Of a DNA stretch of 64,000 nucleotides, positions 44,636 to 56,889 are shown in pieces. Numbering within the stretch: the stretch's first letter is position 1; every line of letters begins with the position of its first letter. This DNA comes from Hansfordia pulvinata (lineage: Eukaryota > Ascomycota > Sordariomycetes > Xylariales), in assembly GCA_006538405.1 (NCBI GenBank), contig BJKQ01000006.1, positions 2,503,001-2,567,000 of the forward strand, given 5' to 3'. A program made the position numbers and the translations under genes. The notes beneath the pieces were generated by a model. The model made no database searches. It saw only the letters and a program-made list of their open reading frames with translations, and was not told where the DNA came from.

Positions 44636-46617
44636 TCAACCGTCATCAGCCAGATCGGCAAGCCACTCGCGCGCGTCGCCGTCGCTGTGAGCCTCGTCGC
44701 CGCCGCCGGTGCCGGCGCCTTGATTGTCATCAAGTGTAACGGGAGAAAAGAGAAACCCCTCCTCCTCGCGCAAGCGGTTGACGCAGCTCATGCCCTCGCA
44801 AGCTGTATCGGCGATGCGGTGCAGCTCGTCGAGGGTGAATTGGTTGCAGTTGGGGAAACGGCAGTCGATGTACTTCTGCCAAATGGACGTCGGGTTGGCC
44901 TCGTAGGAGAGGTAATGCGCCGCGTCCCAGTCGCCAAAGCGGCGCATGGTTGGCGTGCCTGGCGCCACCGGCGTCGTTTCTGCTGCTTCGCCGTCATGGT
45001 AGTCCAGGCCGCGGTCCTCCTGACCTGCCCCTGGCGATGACTGCTGTGGGGTGGGAGAGTATTGGGGAGGCTGTGCAGACAGCGACAGCATCGCTGAGGA
45101 AGAAGTGTCTTCTCCTGCTGGACCACCGTTCGCTCCTAGCGTCGTCGGCGCCAGCACCCTCTCGGTGCTGTCGTCTTCTGGGCCCGACTCCGAGGTGGTG
45201 TCATTGCTACCAGACATTGGCACCGGCGGCTTGTCCGGAAGAACCCAATCCTGACTTTCGTCGGCGGGCAAGTAAACGACGGGTTCACCGTCGACAGCCC
45301 CGGGAGGCTGGCTAAAGCCGGAGACAACTTCGACGAACCGCTGCTCGATAGACCGACCGAGGCCGCAGGGGTCGCGGAGGTCGTACTCCAGGTCCGGATC
45401 GGGCCAACTCGGCCCGACGACGAACTGATCGTAGCGCAGGTTGGTGGCGCGGCAGACGCGCAGGGAAGCGCGCATCTGGCGCAGGGCGACGGCGACCCAG
45501 TGGTGGTCATCGGGCGGGCGGACGTTGGGCAGACCGATCCACATGGCAGCGCAGTTTGCACCGGGGGTGTCGCGCCCGACAAGGGTCTTGAGGTAGACGC
45601 GGTCGAGGAAGAGCTCACGCAGGGTAGGGGCGAGGGACTGGAGGGTTGAGACCAGGCCGGCGGCCATGACGTCGACGCGACGAAGCTCGAGCGAGGTGAG
45701 GGCGGGCAGAGGGGGCAGGGGGAACTGCGGGGGCTGGTCGCGGATGATAGTGGGCATGCAGCGGGCGGCCCATTCGGAGAGGGTTTGGTCGGGGGAGGCG
45801 GCGGTGCGGACGGCGGGGACGTCGGGGGCGTCGTCGTAGTCGAGACCAATGAGGCAGAGGGAGTCGAGGGCGGGGGCCTTGGCGACCATCTCCCACAGGC
45901 GGGTGTGGAAGGTCAGGACGTGCTGCTGGAGGGTCTCGTGCGGCGTAAGGACAGGACGAGGTGGCGCAGAGGCCGCAGGACGTTGATGATGTTTAGGACA
46001 TCGCCGGGGTTGTGCCAGAGACGGATGACGGTGGTGTCGGTCAGGTTCTCGAGTACGAGGGCGTCAAGGGGCGCGGAGCCGTCGGGACGGCGGGCGAGGG
46101 CATCGAGCGTGTTGGCGAGGATGGCAGTGGCGGCGCGGCAGTGGCGCGAGATGAGCTGGAAGGGCAGGACGAGGCGGACGGCGGCCGTACGGGGGGCTGC
46201 GAGCAGTAGGCGGGCGAGGGCGTCGCGGTAGTCGGTCTCGGTGAAGGACGTGTCGTTCATGCAGTAGCGGTCGCGCAGGCCCGAGACGAAGGCGGCCATG
46301 GAGGGGACTTTGTGGAAGATCTGGGCGAGGTAGCGGACCTCGCCCTCGTCGCGGATGACCATCATGTCGAGGTGCAGGGCGCGGCAGTGATGACCGACGC
46401 GGCGCAAGGCGGGCTGGTCGAGGGGCCGGCGGGTACGGGAGACGGTGTCGAGGCGGGTGAACTCGAGCTGGAGGGTGCGCAGGACGACGGGGGCGAGGAT
46501 GTCGTTGAAGGCCCGGCAGACGAGGCGCAGGAGGAGCAGGGGATTCTTGCTGCCATGGTTGCCGGCGATGCAGTAGTCGAGGATGCTATAAACAATCTCG
46601 AAGGGGAGACGGTCCAT
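44636..46617 (-). CDS. F-box-like protein, one frameshift
   Basis: F-box proteins bind Skp1 and bring substrates to SCF ubiquitin ligases. The N-terminus MDRLPFEIVYSILDYCIAG followed by LLLLRLVCRAFNDILAPVVL is an F-box-like motif (about residues 1-48). The rest has Leu-rich segments but no clear substrate domain. The C-terminal third is Ser/Pro/Asp-rich and ends WLADLADDG. The gene is a single exon, but the frame changes at about 45949-45950. Upstream, the frame runs to LVLS and then hits a stop; downstream, another frame gives TPHETLQQHVLTFHTRLWEM. One more C in the TCCTTA run joins them into a 660-residue protein. There is no splice signal at the junction, so a missing base is the simplest account. 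Confidence 0.75.
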
Positions 46618-46681
46618 GGTGAAAAGGCGAGTAGAAAGACGCGTCTCTGGCAGGTGAGGTAGGCAGGTAGCCAGATGGGTA

Positions 46682-46758
46682 GTTGGTTGGTTGGTTGGTT
46701 GGCTGGCTGGCTGGCTGGCTGCTCGGTCGGTCGGTCGGTCGATCAGGCGATCAGGCGA
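46682..46758. repeat. Compound tetranucleotide microsatellite
   Basis: Runs of GGTT, GGCT and GGTC units follow one another, ending in three copies of GATCAGGC. It lies about 65 bp upstream of the F-box-like gene start. Confidence 0.9.
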
Positions 46759-46954
46759 TCATTCAGGGGTTGTTGGGAGGAGGGGGGAATGGCGCCGGCG
46801 CGTCGGCCATGTCGCGCACTCACGGCATTGATCAGTTGAGAGGGCGCGAGAGTGGACTGGCAGTCAACGTCGGCCGCGAAGAACGAGTGAAGGTGGGTTG
46901 GGGGGGAAGTGTTGAAGATCAGTTAGGAGCCAGGTAATGTTGACGTGAAGTTGG

Positions 46955-47036
46955 CGAGGTATGTAGGTACCTAACAGAGGTAAGAGGGTACTAAGCAAGT
47001 TGAGGTAGGTAAATAGGTAGGCAGGTACCTAATCAA
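46955..47036. promoter_or_regulatory. GGTAGGTACC-type motif cluster
   Basis: Within about 80 bp there are repeated TAGGTACCTA, GGTAAG, GAGGTAGG and GGCAGGTACC variants. The same short vocabulary recurs at about 665-745, 23582-23603, 24841-24890, 31900-31980 and 58660-58700. Function is unknown. Confidence 0.35.
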
Positions 47037-49069
47037 GTGAAGCCAGACCTGGTAGTGAATACGGTAATTTTCCGTCCGATGACCGAAAACCCGGGAGTAC
47101 ATGTAGTACCTACCGGGCAGTGGATAGGATATGTAGGTAGTGATGCTCGTAAGGAAGGTGCCGCCGGGCCCGGGCCCCGCATTTGTTTCGGCGCGTTCCG
47201 GTTCCGGTTCCGGATTGCCCCATTTTTTCCTATGGACGACCCGTATGCCGTTCCGCCGCCGTCCGGCCTCTTTTGCGATGCGACATGGCCCGGAACGTAA
47301 GAACAGGGCTTTCGTGATGAATCAAGAGCTATAAGAAGGGAGGGAGAGATGGCCACGTCGTGACACTCTGACTTTTCTCTTGATACTGTCATCATTCATG
47401 TCACCGCATGCCCTCCTGAGCACTGCCACCTGATAATGCCACTACCTAACCATCATGTGCTTGTGATTGTGATTCATGTCGTCTATGTCCATCATAATCA
47501 CGACACGGCGATACATGGAAACCTACTCATCATAGCAACAGACGCAATCGATTATGCCCAATTACGGAGACGGGACTCAGCCGGGGGCGTGGTCCGTCTT
47601 CCCATCTTCAGTCCAATAAATAGATCAAGGAGGTCTTGCCCATTCACCATTTCAACAACACGCCATTATCCCACGACGCCTAGGCAAGCATCTCAAGTGT
47701 GCCTCTTCTCTTCTTTCTCCCCATCTTCACATTGCTTAGGTGACGCATTCCAGATGCCTGCTTCTCGAGTAGACGTTGAATCGCGCCCACCGAGCCCCGC
47801 ACCGAGGAGGAACCACCCTGTCTCCGCCCGACGCTTCTGATGATCCAACGCGCAGCCAAGGCCTATTCTTGGGCCAGGGACCCTGTGCGGCCGGCTGAGA
47901 CCGAGCCGGCTCCCAGGAGCCGCTGCGAGTGCGGTGCAGCCACGGTACGAGCATGCACACGCGCAGAGGAGAGGGCGCACCTCTGCAGGCAGCCCTGCGC
48001 GCGTCGAGCCGTGGCTGGGTGCGTGACAGCCTGCAACCACACATCTCGGGAGTGTTCGTGTTGCGCCTCCACTTGCCCCGGCGGCCCGGGACTTGACCGA
48101 CAGGCGGTTTGCGGTCACCATGCCTTGGCTTGCCTTGCCTACCTCATCAGGCCTTTGGTCGACGGGGGTTGGGTGCTGAAGAGGGTTGCGCTGTATCAAA
48201 CCTGTCAGGGGCTGGGCTGGCTGGGACGAGCTGAGCTGATGAGGTGCCATTGGATGGAAGCCCACCTCGCATCACGCAGCCTGCCTAAAGGCTGCCACTC
48301 GATCCTCCCTGTCATGAAACGCTCCCACCCACACCCGCGCACACAAACGGCAGAAGAAGAAGAAGAAAGGAAGGAAGGTGGTCGAGGGAATACGACCGTC
48401 ATTGGACGACGTCTCTGATCCCTCCGCCCCGATCCTCCCGCCTGCCGAGGACGCCAGGACCCGCCCCTTTTGACGGCACATGGCATTGTTCTTTTCTCTC
48501 GATCCCGAAGCCCCCCCTTCCGCCTCCCGCCTCCTCCGCTTCGCCCCTCGTGGCTGGCTTCTCCCGGAGATACCCTGGTGCTGCCGCTGCGGCCTGGGGA
48601 AGGAGGAGAGGGGACGTCGATCTGGGGATTGCGGCGCGCCCAGAGAGGGCGCCGATAAGACGATCCATGGGGTATTATCCTAGGCGGAAGATGGCGCGGG
48701 AAGGGAACCAAAGATCGGTCCCTCCAATGAGTTCCGCACTTTTCACGCCAACCGCCCGTTTCTTTGCTGAATCATCGCGGAACCTCGGGTAGCTTGATTA
48801 TTCAACGACTTTGAAATGTGTTGCCACACCCCCACCAAGAGCGGCCCGACAGGCGAACGGGACGTGGAACAAAGAGAGATTACACATCTGATGAAGAGCA
48901 GGGATTTGTCCCACGGAGACGAGGTGGCCGGCCTGGCAAGGCGGCTGGCATGGGGCGACCGCCGGGGCCGAATGTGGCCTGTGCGGAAGCGCATACGCGT
49001 AGACTGCGAATGGACGTTCGGGTGGACGAGGATACCAGCGCGGAATTGCGCGTGCTTGTGAGGAGTAGG

Positions 49070-49960
49070 GGGTCGTCGTACGAGTATCACTGACTGCCGC
49101 CCTGCTCGTACGAGTATGGGATAGGCTGCCGACACGCTGATGATGGGGGCGAGCACCACTGTTCAACAATGTTCTTGTGAGTGAGTCGGTGGGATCCTCG
49201 GCTTGCTGCTGACTGCCCCCACCATCTTTGATTGATTGATGATGACGGATGGGATGCGGTGGGATGCGATGGCGGCGGCGGTGGTTGGCTCATCTTCATC
49301 TCGGCCGTAATCGTCACGTACGAGTATCGTAGCCCATTACTACGAGTACCTCTCTTACTACTACCTTAAAGGATCACAGCTTGTACAAGTGGCAGTGGCG
49401 AGTGTGGTGGTAGCGACAGACAGCGTGTCGCTCACGAAGACAGCACACATCAGTTGATGAGTCCATCCCCGATGGTCCCCGACCCGCGGTCACATTCATC
49501 AAATACAAATACCTTAGGCACTCGTAAGGAGTGATTACGAGTAGGTATCCGTGGTACTCGTACCTCAAGCGGCCCCGCCCAGCTGAACTTGCCGAGCAGC
49601 CCAAAACAAGACGCTATAGGGCTGGGCAGCCTGGGCGCATGCCGGGACCCAGAACTTTTTTGTGGCCTCGTTGGACGGGACGAGTATAGTTCTGCGATGC
49701 TATTCCGTAATGGAAATTTGGCGAGAGCGAGCGGTGGCATCGATGTGGCAGTATACACCCGTCTCTACGAGTGCAATCGGGTCTCCGGTGCGAGTATCTG
49801 ATCAGCACCGCCAGCGATTATAATCACTTGACCGTCAGGAAGTATTTGATAAGGTACTCGCGACGTAGATTGATCATATAAGTACTCGTATCTGCCGACT
49901 GCCCGGGGACCTGGATACATGTACTCGTATCTACCAGCCCATATAGGTTAAGTACTCGCA
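49070..49960. promoter_or_regulatory. Dense cluster of ACGAGTA/TACTCGT motifs
   Basis: About a dozen exact or one-mismatch copies, in both orientations, fall within 900 bp (near 49078, 49109, 49317, 49341, 49533, 49555, 49679, 49767, 49854, 49884, 49921 and 49951). No gene lies nearby: the F-box-like gene starts 2.5 kb to the left and the lectin-like gene 1.2 kb to the right. Binding-site array, replication-linked element or simple spread are all open. Confidence 0.4.
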
Positions 49961-50744
49961 CCTACCGGTTTATGTGGGTGGCAGTGCTTATGTGCGTGTG
50001 CTGCGCAGCTGGGCGCAGTCCCGAGACCTCATTCGTCGTCCAAAGTTGTCTCATCACCATCACCGGATGACGTGCGTGCCGGAGACAAGAGACAGCATGG
50101 AAAGAACACACACACACAGAGAGAGGTTGAGAGTACAGCTCGCATTGACATTCATCGACAAGACCAGGGGAGTTGCATTTGTAGCTGCCTGCCTGCCTGC
50201 CTGCCATGAAAGAGGCATTTCCCATCCCCCTTTGGAAGCGGCCCGTGAGGAGGAGGAGGAGCGCAATCCCTGAGTCTCTGCGCTGACGACGGACTGGGCC
50301 CTCCGCTCCCCATTGGCAAGAAGTGGCCGCCCTGGAAGCCTAGGTAGGTAAGCACGTAGGACAGACATAGGCCGACAGACATAGGCCACGGGAGCGAAAG
50401 ACAGGCCTGAGAAGAGGGAAGAGAAGACGGGGAGACTGGGTTTGCTAATAATTGAGATTGCAGCCCCGGATCGTAAGCATGACCAGTATGCGATCGGCAC
50501 ACTTGGGTGGAGCGGCTCTACGCGTACGAGTACTCGGACTCCGACCATCTACGGAGTAGGCGACTGGGCGACTGTGCCACCACCACGTTCGGCTCGCGGG
50601 CCAAGTGCCCAGCAGCATCCAGCCGCAAAGGCTAACGGAGTGGGAATCAGCAGGGATTCGTCCCAGAAGCTGCAGGGTTGGACAATCCCTGATCGGTGGT
50701 TTTCTATGGCTCCCCTCCACTCCCCCCAGAGACGCCCACCCACC

Positions 50745-50769
50745 AGGACTGGACTGGACTGGACTGGAC
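50745..50769. repeat. GGACT pentanucleotide microsatellite
   Basis: Five tandem GGACT units lie about 0.4 kb upstream of the lectin-like gene. Confidence 0.9.
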
Positions 50770-50846
50770 AGCCCCGGCCGGGAACAAGAGCCGTTGATGT
50801 AGTGGAAGGCTGTTGCTGTGGGTGGGCGGACTGACTGCGAGTACAA

Positions 50847-50870
50847 TGCACTGCACTGCACTGCACTGCA
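50847..50870. repeat. TGCAC pentanucleotide microsatellite
   Basis: About five tandem units lie 80 bp after the GGACT repeat and about 0.3 kb upstream of the lectin-like gene. Confidence 0.9.
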
Positions 50871-51182
50871 AGACGTCAGCCTGGATGGGCGTGGGCGGCT
50901 CCGTAAAAGCACGGCTGGTCCCTTCCCGTCTCCCTTACGAGTAGCTGATGAGCTGCCTTATACCCAGCTGAACCCGGTTTCCACCAACTCTGTTCTGTTC
51001 TCTCTCCTGGATCCGATCCCCGACCATCTTCTCCCCATGTTTTCCGTGAAAGTTGCCCCAGCTTGATATGAGAGACATGGTTAGGTGACGAGCCGAGAGA
51101 GAGAGAGAGCGGACAACAACCTCATCTTCCCCCTCACCACCCAAAAGAGACAACGCAGACAACAAAACGGGCGAGATAGAAC

Positions 51183-53036
51183 ATGGCCTCCCCGAACGGA
51201 TTCCAGGGCCAGGGCCAGGGCCAACAGCACCCCCACCCGGCCTCACAAGACTACAGCACGCTCGAGGTCGACTGGCGGGCTCAGGCCGCCGACAACCTCC
51301 CCCAGGTCGCCGTTGACCGCACACCCCCCGACGCCTACGTGCCCGGCTCCGAGCCCGAGGCCTACGTGCCTCTCGACAACGCCTACAAACTTTCACAACA
51401 GCAGCACCAGCACGCGGCAGCGACAGCGACGACGTCGCCCTACACAAGCTACCCGGAGACGGTCTCGTCCGCGGACCCGTACAGCTCCCTGTCGCCGGGA
51501 GACACGGTAGGCCAGGCCAAGCTCGACAGTTACTACGCGGGCGGCGCGGCGGGGGCGGCCGGAGACGTGCCGCCGCGGCCGGCGGAGCCGCGCATCCTTG
51601 GCCTGCGCAAGCGGATCTTCGTGCTGGTGGCCGCGGCGGCGGCGCTGCTGTGCACGGCGATCGCGGTCGGCGTCGGTGTCGGCGTGTCGGTGGCCGCCAG
51701 GGCCAACCGCAGCGATGCCGCGGCCACGGTGGACCCGCTCGCGCTGTCGCCGACGACGCGGCTGGCCGCGTCCAACTGGACCGAGGACGCGACGGGCGCG
51801 CACCACGCCCTCGTGGTGTACCAGCTCAACAGCGGGGCGATCCGGCTGTCGACGTTCAACTCGACGGTGGGCAAGTGGGTGGTCTCGCGCGTGGTGGACG
51901 ACAGCAACGTGTACTTTGGGCTGGACGACGTCAAGAAGGACACGCCGATTGCGCTAGACACCTATGTCACCAGTAACTCGGTAAGTCTTTCACGCCGCAA
52001 GGGGCCCACGGAGAGAGGGGAAGGAGAGAGGGAGGGAGAGAGAGAGGGAGAGAGAAGAGGAGAGAAGAAATACCCATTTTTGGCTTGCCCATACTGACAA
52101 TGACGACCTCAGTCTGCCATACTCCACCTATACTGGCTGGACAACGACAACTACGTCAAGTCGCTCAAGCTGGACAACGCGGCGACGGGCGCGCCCATCA
52201 GCCAGGGGTCGTGGTACAAGCCGCCGGCGTCGGACCTGTACATCACCAAGTCCGGGTCGTCGCTGGCGGCGTACGGGCGCGAGTGCGAGTACGGCGCGTG
52301 CTCGGGCTGGTCGTACATCTTCTACCAGAAGCAGGACGACTCGATCCAGGGCGCGGGCCTCGAGCCGGGCGGCACCTGGCAGACGCTGGGCGCGTCGACG
52401 GGCGTCGGCGCCAACGGTTTCGACTCGGCGCCGCCCGCCATGAACAGCACCCCGATCGCCTCGGTGCTGTCCCGCGGCGACCCGGCCGCCAACGGCACGC
52501 GCGACATCAACATCTTCTACCTGACGGACAACGGCGGTGCGCTCGAGCAGATCGTCTACGAGCGTAACACGGGCGCCACGGGCTACGGCGTGCAGACGCT
52601 GCCGCGCAACGGCCTGGGCGCGCAGACGGCCATCGCGGGGTTCGCGATGGGCAAGAACGAGACGTCGCAGACCGAGTCGCCGCTGGTCATGCAGGTGCTG
52701 ACGGCGGACCCGGAGGCCCAGGGCGACGGCGAGAGCGGCGGTGGCGGCGGCGTGCAGCTGACGTACTTCAAGGACAACCGTTGGACGGCGGCGGACGGGG
52801 CGGTGGACTCGCTGGCGGCGTGCGTGACGGGCGAGCGCGCCTCGATGGTGGCGTCGCAGGACCGCAAGGTGTACTGCGTGGTCGACGACGACAGCAGCAG
52901 CAGCGGCGTGGCGATCCGCGAGTTCACGTGGAAGGGCAACGCGGAGGGCGACGCGGCGACGTACGTCAACTACAGCGAGACGACGGCGGCGCTTCCGATA
53001 GCGGCGGAGGGCGACGAAAAGAAGGCGGACAGCTAG
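51183..53036 (+). CDS. Membrane-anchored fucose-lectin-like protein
   Basis: Exons 51183-51980 and 52113-53036 join in phase to give 573 residues. The first 140 residues are Gln/Pro/Ala/Tyr-rich and probably cytosolic. RKRIFVLVAAAAALLCTAIA (about residues 142-168) is a single membrane anchor after basic residues, giving a likely type II topology. The outer part contains repeated units resembling the blades of fungal fucose-specific lectin propellers: HLYWLDNDNYVKSLKL, INIFYLTDNGGALEQIVY, VQLTYFKDNRWT, and many WY/YG positions with several N-x-S/T sites. Binding of fucose is a family expectation, not shown here. Cell-surface sensing or adhesion is inference. The 132-nt intron carries a GA-rich tract of about 60 bp. 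Confidence 0.75.
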
Positions 53037-54514
53037 GGAGCGGCGGAGGGCGTGACGATGATGACGATGTTGCGGCGTGTGTGTCTGTAAGATAATAGAG
53101 GCATCTTGGATATGAGAGATTGGGAGAGAAAGAAGGGTGGAGGAGTAACGGTTTTTCATTTCGGACACGCATTGATACCACAGCACAGCAAACATTAGCA
53201 GCGACACTTTCAAAAATCACCACCACGAGTACCAGACGGTACTATCTACAACCTCCCGTCTACCATACATTGTATGGATATACCTCAAGATACCTGACAC
53301 ATACACTGCCTTGCACAGCGACGGTACATGCACTTGGGTCGCATCGCACCTGCATCAAATTGATCCCAGAGGCTCACGATTTGTATGATTCTAAGCAGAT
53401 TAAAGTATTTATGTACATGCCATCATGTAAATCGCGAGGCCTTGCGTGCAGACCACTTCAAAATCAAGCATGTGTGCTTCATGTTTCCACATTGCATTCC
53501 AGCCCTTGCTCCTGCCAGCCAGCCAGTCAGTCGAACAGTCAATTAATGCCCCCCCCTCCGGCCGTCAGTCTTGCTGGCGATCAGAGGCCGTCTCCACGAT
53601 CGACCGGCCCCAGACGGTTTTCAGAAAGCTTGATTCCAAAACTCTGACCCACGGCATTGGGAGTTGGGAACGCGCCGGGGGGCGCGCGCGCGCCACCGAG
53701 GACAGGACGAGAACCAGCAGCAGCCAACCAGAATAGAAAACAGCCGCGCAAAGCTCCGATCAGGAAGGACGCGGAACCAGCCGTCTGCGCGAGAGTGCTG
53801 CACCGGCCACCCCTGGCCTGTCCGATCTGTTATGTCCACCTTTTTCTTTCTCCCCCCAACTTCCTCGGGAGGCTTGTCACAGCAGAGATCCGGCTCCGAT
53901 CGGAGCTCGCCGGGGGCCTAGTGCCGTCTCCACCGTATTTGTACGCCTGCGTGATAGCAGCAGGCCAGGTCAGAGTCGCGATGGGGCAGCGTCCGACGTG
54001 ACGTGGAGACGAGGGGCCGACTCTGGCCGAAGTTCCTCCTAAACAGCTGCAAGATTGCCGGCCTCCATGACCTGATAAGCCTACTCGGAACCTCGTCCCG
54101 CGGGTACTTTATCTAGCAGCGATGATATCAAGTAAGAGGGCAGGTAGGTTGAGGTAGTTCGGGGGAAACGACTGTCATCCCAATCCGCCTGTGGTGATAC
54201 TGGATGAGGAATAGACTGGGTAGATGTAATGGATCAATGGATTGCTCAAGTCCAGTGGACGTCACTTTCATCACTTTCATCACTGCAATACCTACATACA
54301 GCAAGAGGCACGAACCCCCATTTCCAAAGGTTGCGCCTTCCCTTCTTCCCCCCTGCTGGAACCCCCCCTCCCCGGGACTTCAGCCCTTCAGCTCCCCCTC
54401 TTTCGCTTTTCGTCTTTCGCTTTTCGTCTTTCCTTCCTTTTCCTTGTCCTTTTCTTAGCAACATTCATCATTGCCCTTCTCCTCGATCCTCTCGTCAACA
54501 CCGTGTCCTACGTA
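53037..54514. other. Spacer upstream of the DUF1989 gene
   Basis: No gene is supported in this 1.5-kb stretch. From about 54330 to 54480 it is a C/T-rich tract with CTTTCGCTTTTCGT repeats, probably the leader and promoter of the gene at 54515. Confidence 0.6.
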
Positions 54515-55797
54515 ATGTCATCTTCCTCTCCCCTCGATGATGCCGCCGAGCGCCTGCGCTCCCGGCCACCAGTCCCCAAGCCGGTCCCGGCCTACCTGCC
54601 GCCTCCGCCGACTCCCGGGCAAGGACAGAAACCGTCCCCGCTGGCCGCCGACCGCGACCGGTACGAGCGGATCCGCGCCGCACCTCGCGATCCCGAACCC
54701 CTCGAGGCCTTCACCCTGCCCATCCGCTCCGGCCGCGCCTGGCGCGTCCCTGCCGGCTCTATCGTGCGCATCAGCACCCCAGAGGGCCCCCAAGTTGGTA
54801 CGTTGCATACATGATCTACCCGCTGTCTGGCGCTCTTGTAACCCGACACCCAGGCGGGCATGCGGGGCAAGGATAGGCTGGGCTGACCCCCTTTCATGAG
54901 TCTGAAGAACGATCACACGAAAAACTGTGAGAAAATGAATGCCATTGACTGACGATAACCATATCTACCTAGGTGACCTTAACATCTGGAACCTGCACAA
55001 CCCCCGCGAGCGCTTCTGGGCCAGCCGCACCAAGCAGCTGCACGCCTCACACGTCTCCGTGCCCGACCGCCTGTGGTCCACCCTCCCCTGGATGCGGCCC
55101 CTAGCGACTCTGATTGCCGACACGCTGTCCTGGTACGGCGCCGACGAGAACGGCGGCCGCGTCCACGACCTGCTCGGCACGCGGTGCGACCCCTATATCA
55201 ACAGCGTCCTTGCCCCATCCTCCGGCTCGGAGACGGAGACACCATCGGGCTACGACTTCCACTGCCACTCCAATCTGACCCGCGCCGTCCTGCCCTATGG
55301 CTTGGCCGAGTCCGACGTTCACGACGTCATCAATTTGTTCCAGGTCACGGGCCTCGATGAAAAGGGGCGCTACTTTATGAGCGCATGCCCGGCGCGCGCC
55401 GGAGACTACGTCGAACTGTTTGCTGAACAGGACCTTCTCATGGCGCTAAGTGAGTCTCATCTGTCTTCTTTCTCTCCCTCACCACCCTGATCTCATCTGG
55501 GCTCCATCTTCACATCCTCGAAAACCCCTCTTTCTCAGAGCAAGCCCAGCTAATCTGGACACGCGGGTGTGATGAATCAAAAAAGGCACCTGTCCCGGCG
55601 GCGACCTCTCCCTGTGGGGTTTCGGCAGCGACAGCGAGAAGGAGATGATCAAGTGCTGCCGTCCGCTGCGCGTCGAAGTCTTCCGTCTGCGCGACCGCGA
55701 CGCCGCCCTTGCCGACGCCGGGTGGGAGGGGCCCCCTGAGCCCGCACCTTACCAAGGCATGCACGGACTTACTATACCCAGGGGCGAGGGTCTGTAG
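54515..55797 (+). CDS. DUF1989 (urea carboxylase-associated) family protein
   Basis: Three exons, 54515-54797, 54973-55449 and 55586-55797, join in phase to give 323 residues. The DUF1989 fold begins near PLEAFTLPIRSGRAWRVPAG. It continues with GDLNIWNLHNPRERFWASRT, then GYDFHCHSNLTRAVLPYGL, VHDVINLFQVTG and CPGGDLSLWGFGSDS. The conserved Cys and His positions (DFHCHSN, CPGGD) are present. In bacteria such proteins accompany urea carboxylase; in fungi the role is not established. The third exon uses an acceptor after an A run (AG at 55584-55585), which is unusual but restores the family's conserved CPGGD. The exact start is supported by the Ser-rich, Pro-rich leader typical of fungal members. 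Confidence 0.82.
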
Positions 55798-56889
55798 AAG
55801 GCGGGCGTAACCAGAAAAGATGGTTAGACAGGGGCCAGACCTGTGGCAATCTACCCAACATATTTTCAGAGGCAGACCTCCAAGGGGAAGGGGGAATATA
55901 AAGAGGGGCAAGAAAAGTCGAGTGTATGCTCTGAAGGGACTCTTGATGATGCACCGGTATACATGAGTTAGCCCGGTTTTCGAAAAGGGGACGAGAAAGC
56001 TCTCGAGGTGATGCCTGCGCGCGTCCTCGATAGCTCTCGACTTTGCCGCTACTTAGCGGTCTGCCTTCATATCATGGCTATCGGCAATCTTGAATATTAA
56101 GAAGGCCGCGCTCTGTGCCAGTCCGACTACAATTTGGTTTCTTCTTTCTTCTTCTTCTCAAGTAGGCGCGATCCGCCCCTCGGTGCCATGTTTCCGGCGT
56201 GCAGCCATCAGCTCTCCACAACCTCCACAACCAGTCAACGTCTGGTCTTTTCTCGCGCACTGGGGTTCCCTTGGAACACGCACGAGCATTGTCGCAAGAC
56301 ACAGCTTCTTTATGCCTGTTGCCAAGTCCGGGCTCCGGAAATTGACCCGACCTCGGCCGCCATGCATCGCCGAGAGCGCGTCGCCGACGAGGGCCGTGCT
56401 CGGCGATCTTTGGCGCCCCTCTCGGGGATGGAGCGGGGGCGGTCTGCCCGAGCCCAACCCCCGCCAGGCTCCAGCACGGAAAAGCCTGCGGTGTCCCCGG
56501 ATCGGAGCAGCGCGGATCGCCACATGACAGATTCGTCAGATCACCCTTTCATGTTTCGAAACTCCGGGCCGGGGCGGCAGCATATTCCGACGGGGACCGA
56601 ATGTCAGGAGAACTACAGTAGTAGAATTGTTATCAGGAAAAAATGTCTACCCAGTGATTCGATGCTGTGCGAAGCATCCAATTAGAGAAAAAGAAAAAGT
56701 CTGGCGCGAAAGCGATTTCTAAGACAGGAAAGGGAGCCCTTTTATCCCAAGCTTTCCGTCGCTGGGGCTGGCCACTAGAGAAAAGGAATATGGAAATGCT
56801 AAATCTGGAGTGTTGGACTTGGCCCCGTTGCGACCAAATCGACATCTAGTTTGTAAGGCGAGTCTACTCCCGAACGTCGATCTAAACAA
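55798..56889. other. Convergent spacer
   Basis: This 1.1-kb stretch holds the 3' sides of the DUF1989 gene (+) and the cystathionine lyase gene (-). A 183-codon frame at 56134-56685 shows no domain. I see no repeat or RNA gene. Confidence 0.55.

Larger units (their letters stand above)
46618..51182. other. Long divergent spacer, 4.5 kb
   Basis: This is the longest spacer in the window after the one holding the AT-rich element, and it has no supported gene. Frames of 100-190 codons (for example 47840-48418 and 47693-48265) overlap on opposite strands and are Cys/Arg/Pro-rich without domains. It holds TTGG/CTGG/CGGT repeats (46682-46758), GGTAGGTACC-type sequence (46960-47035), a dense ACGAGTA cluster (49070-49960), TGCC repeats (about 50188-50203), and GGACT and CACTG repeats near the right end. 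Confidence 0.55.

Noticed and set aside
47840..48418. 192-codon Cys-rich plus-strand frame
   Set aside because: Cys/Arg/His content comes from TGC/CGC-rich spacer; there is no signal peptide or regular Cys spacing.
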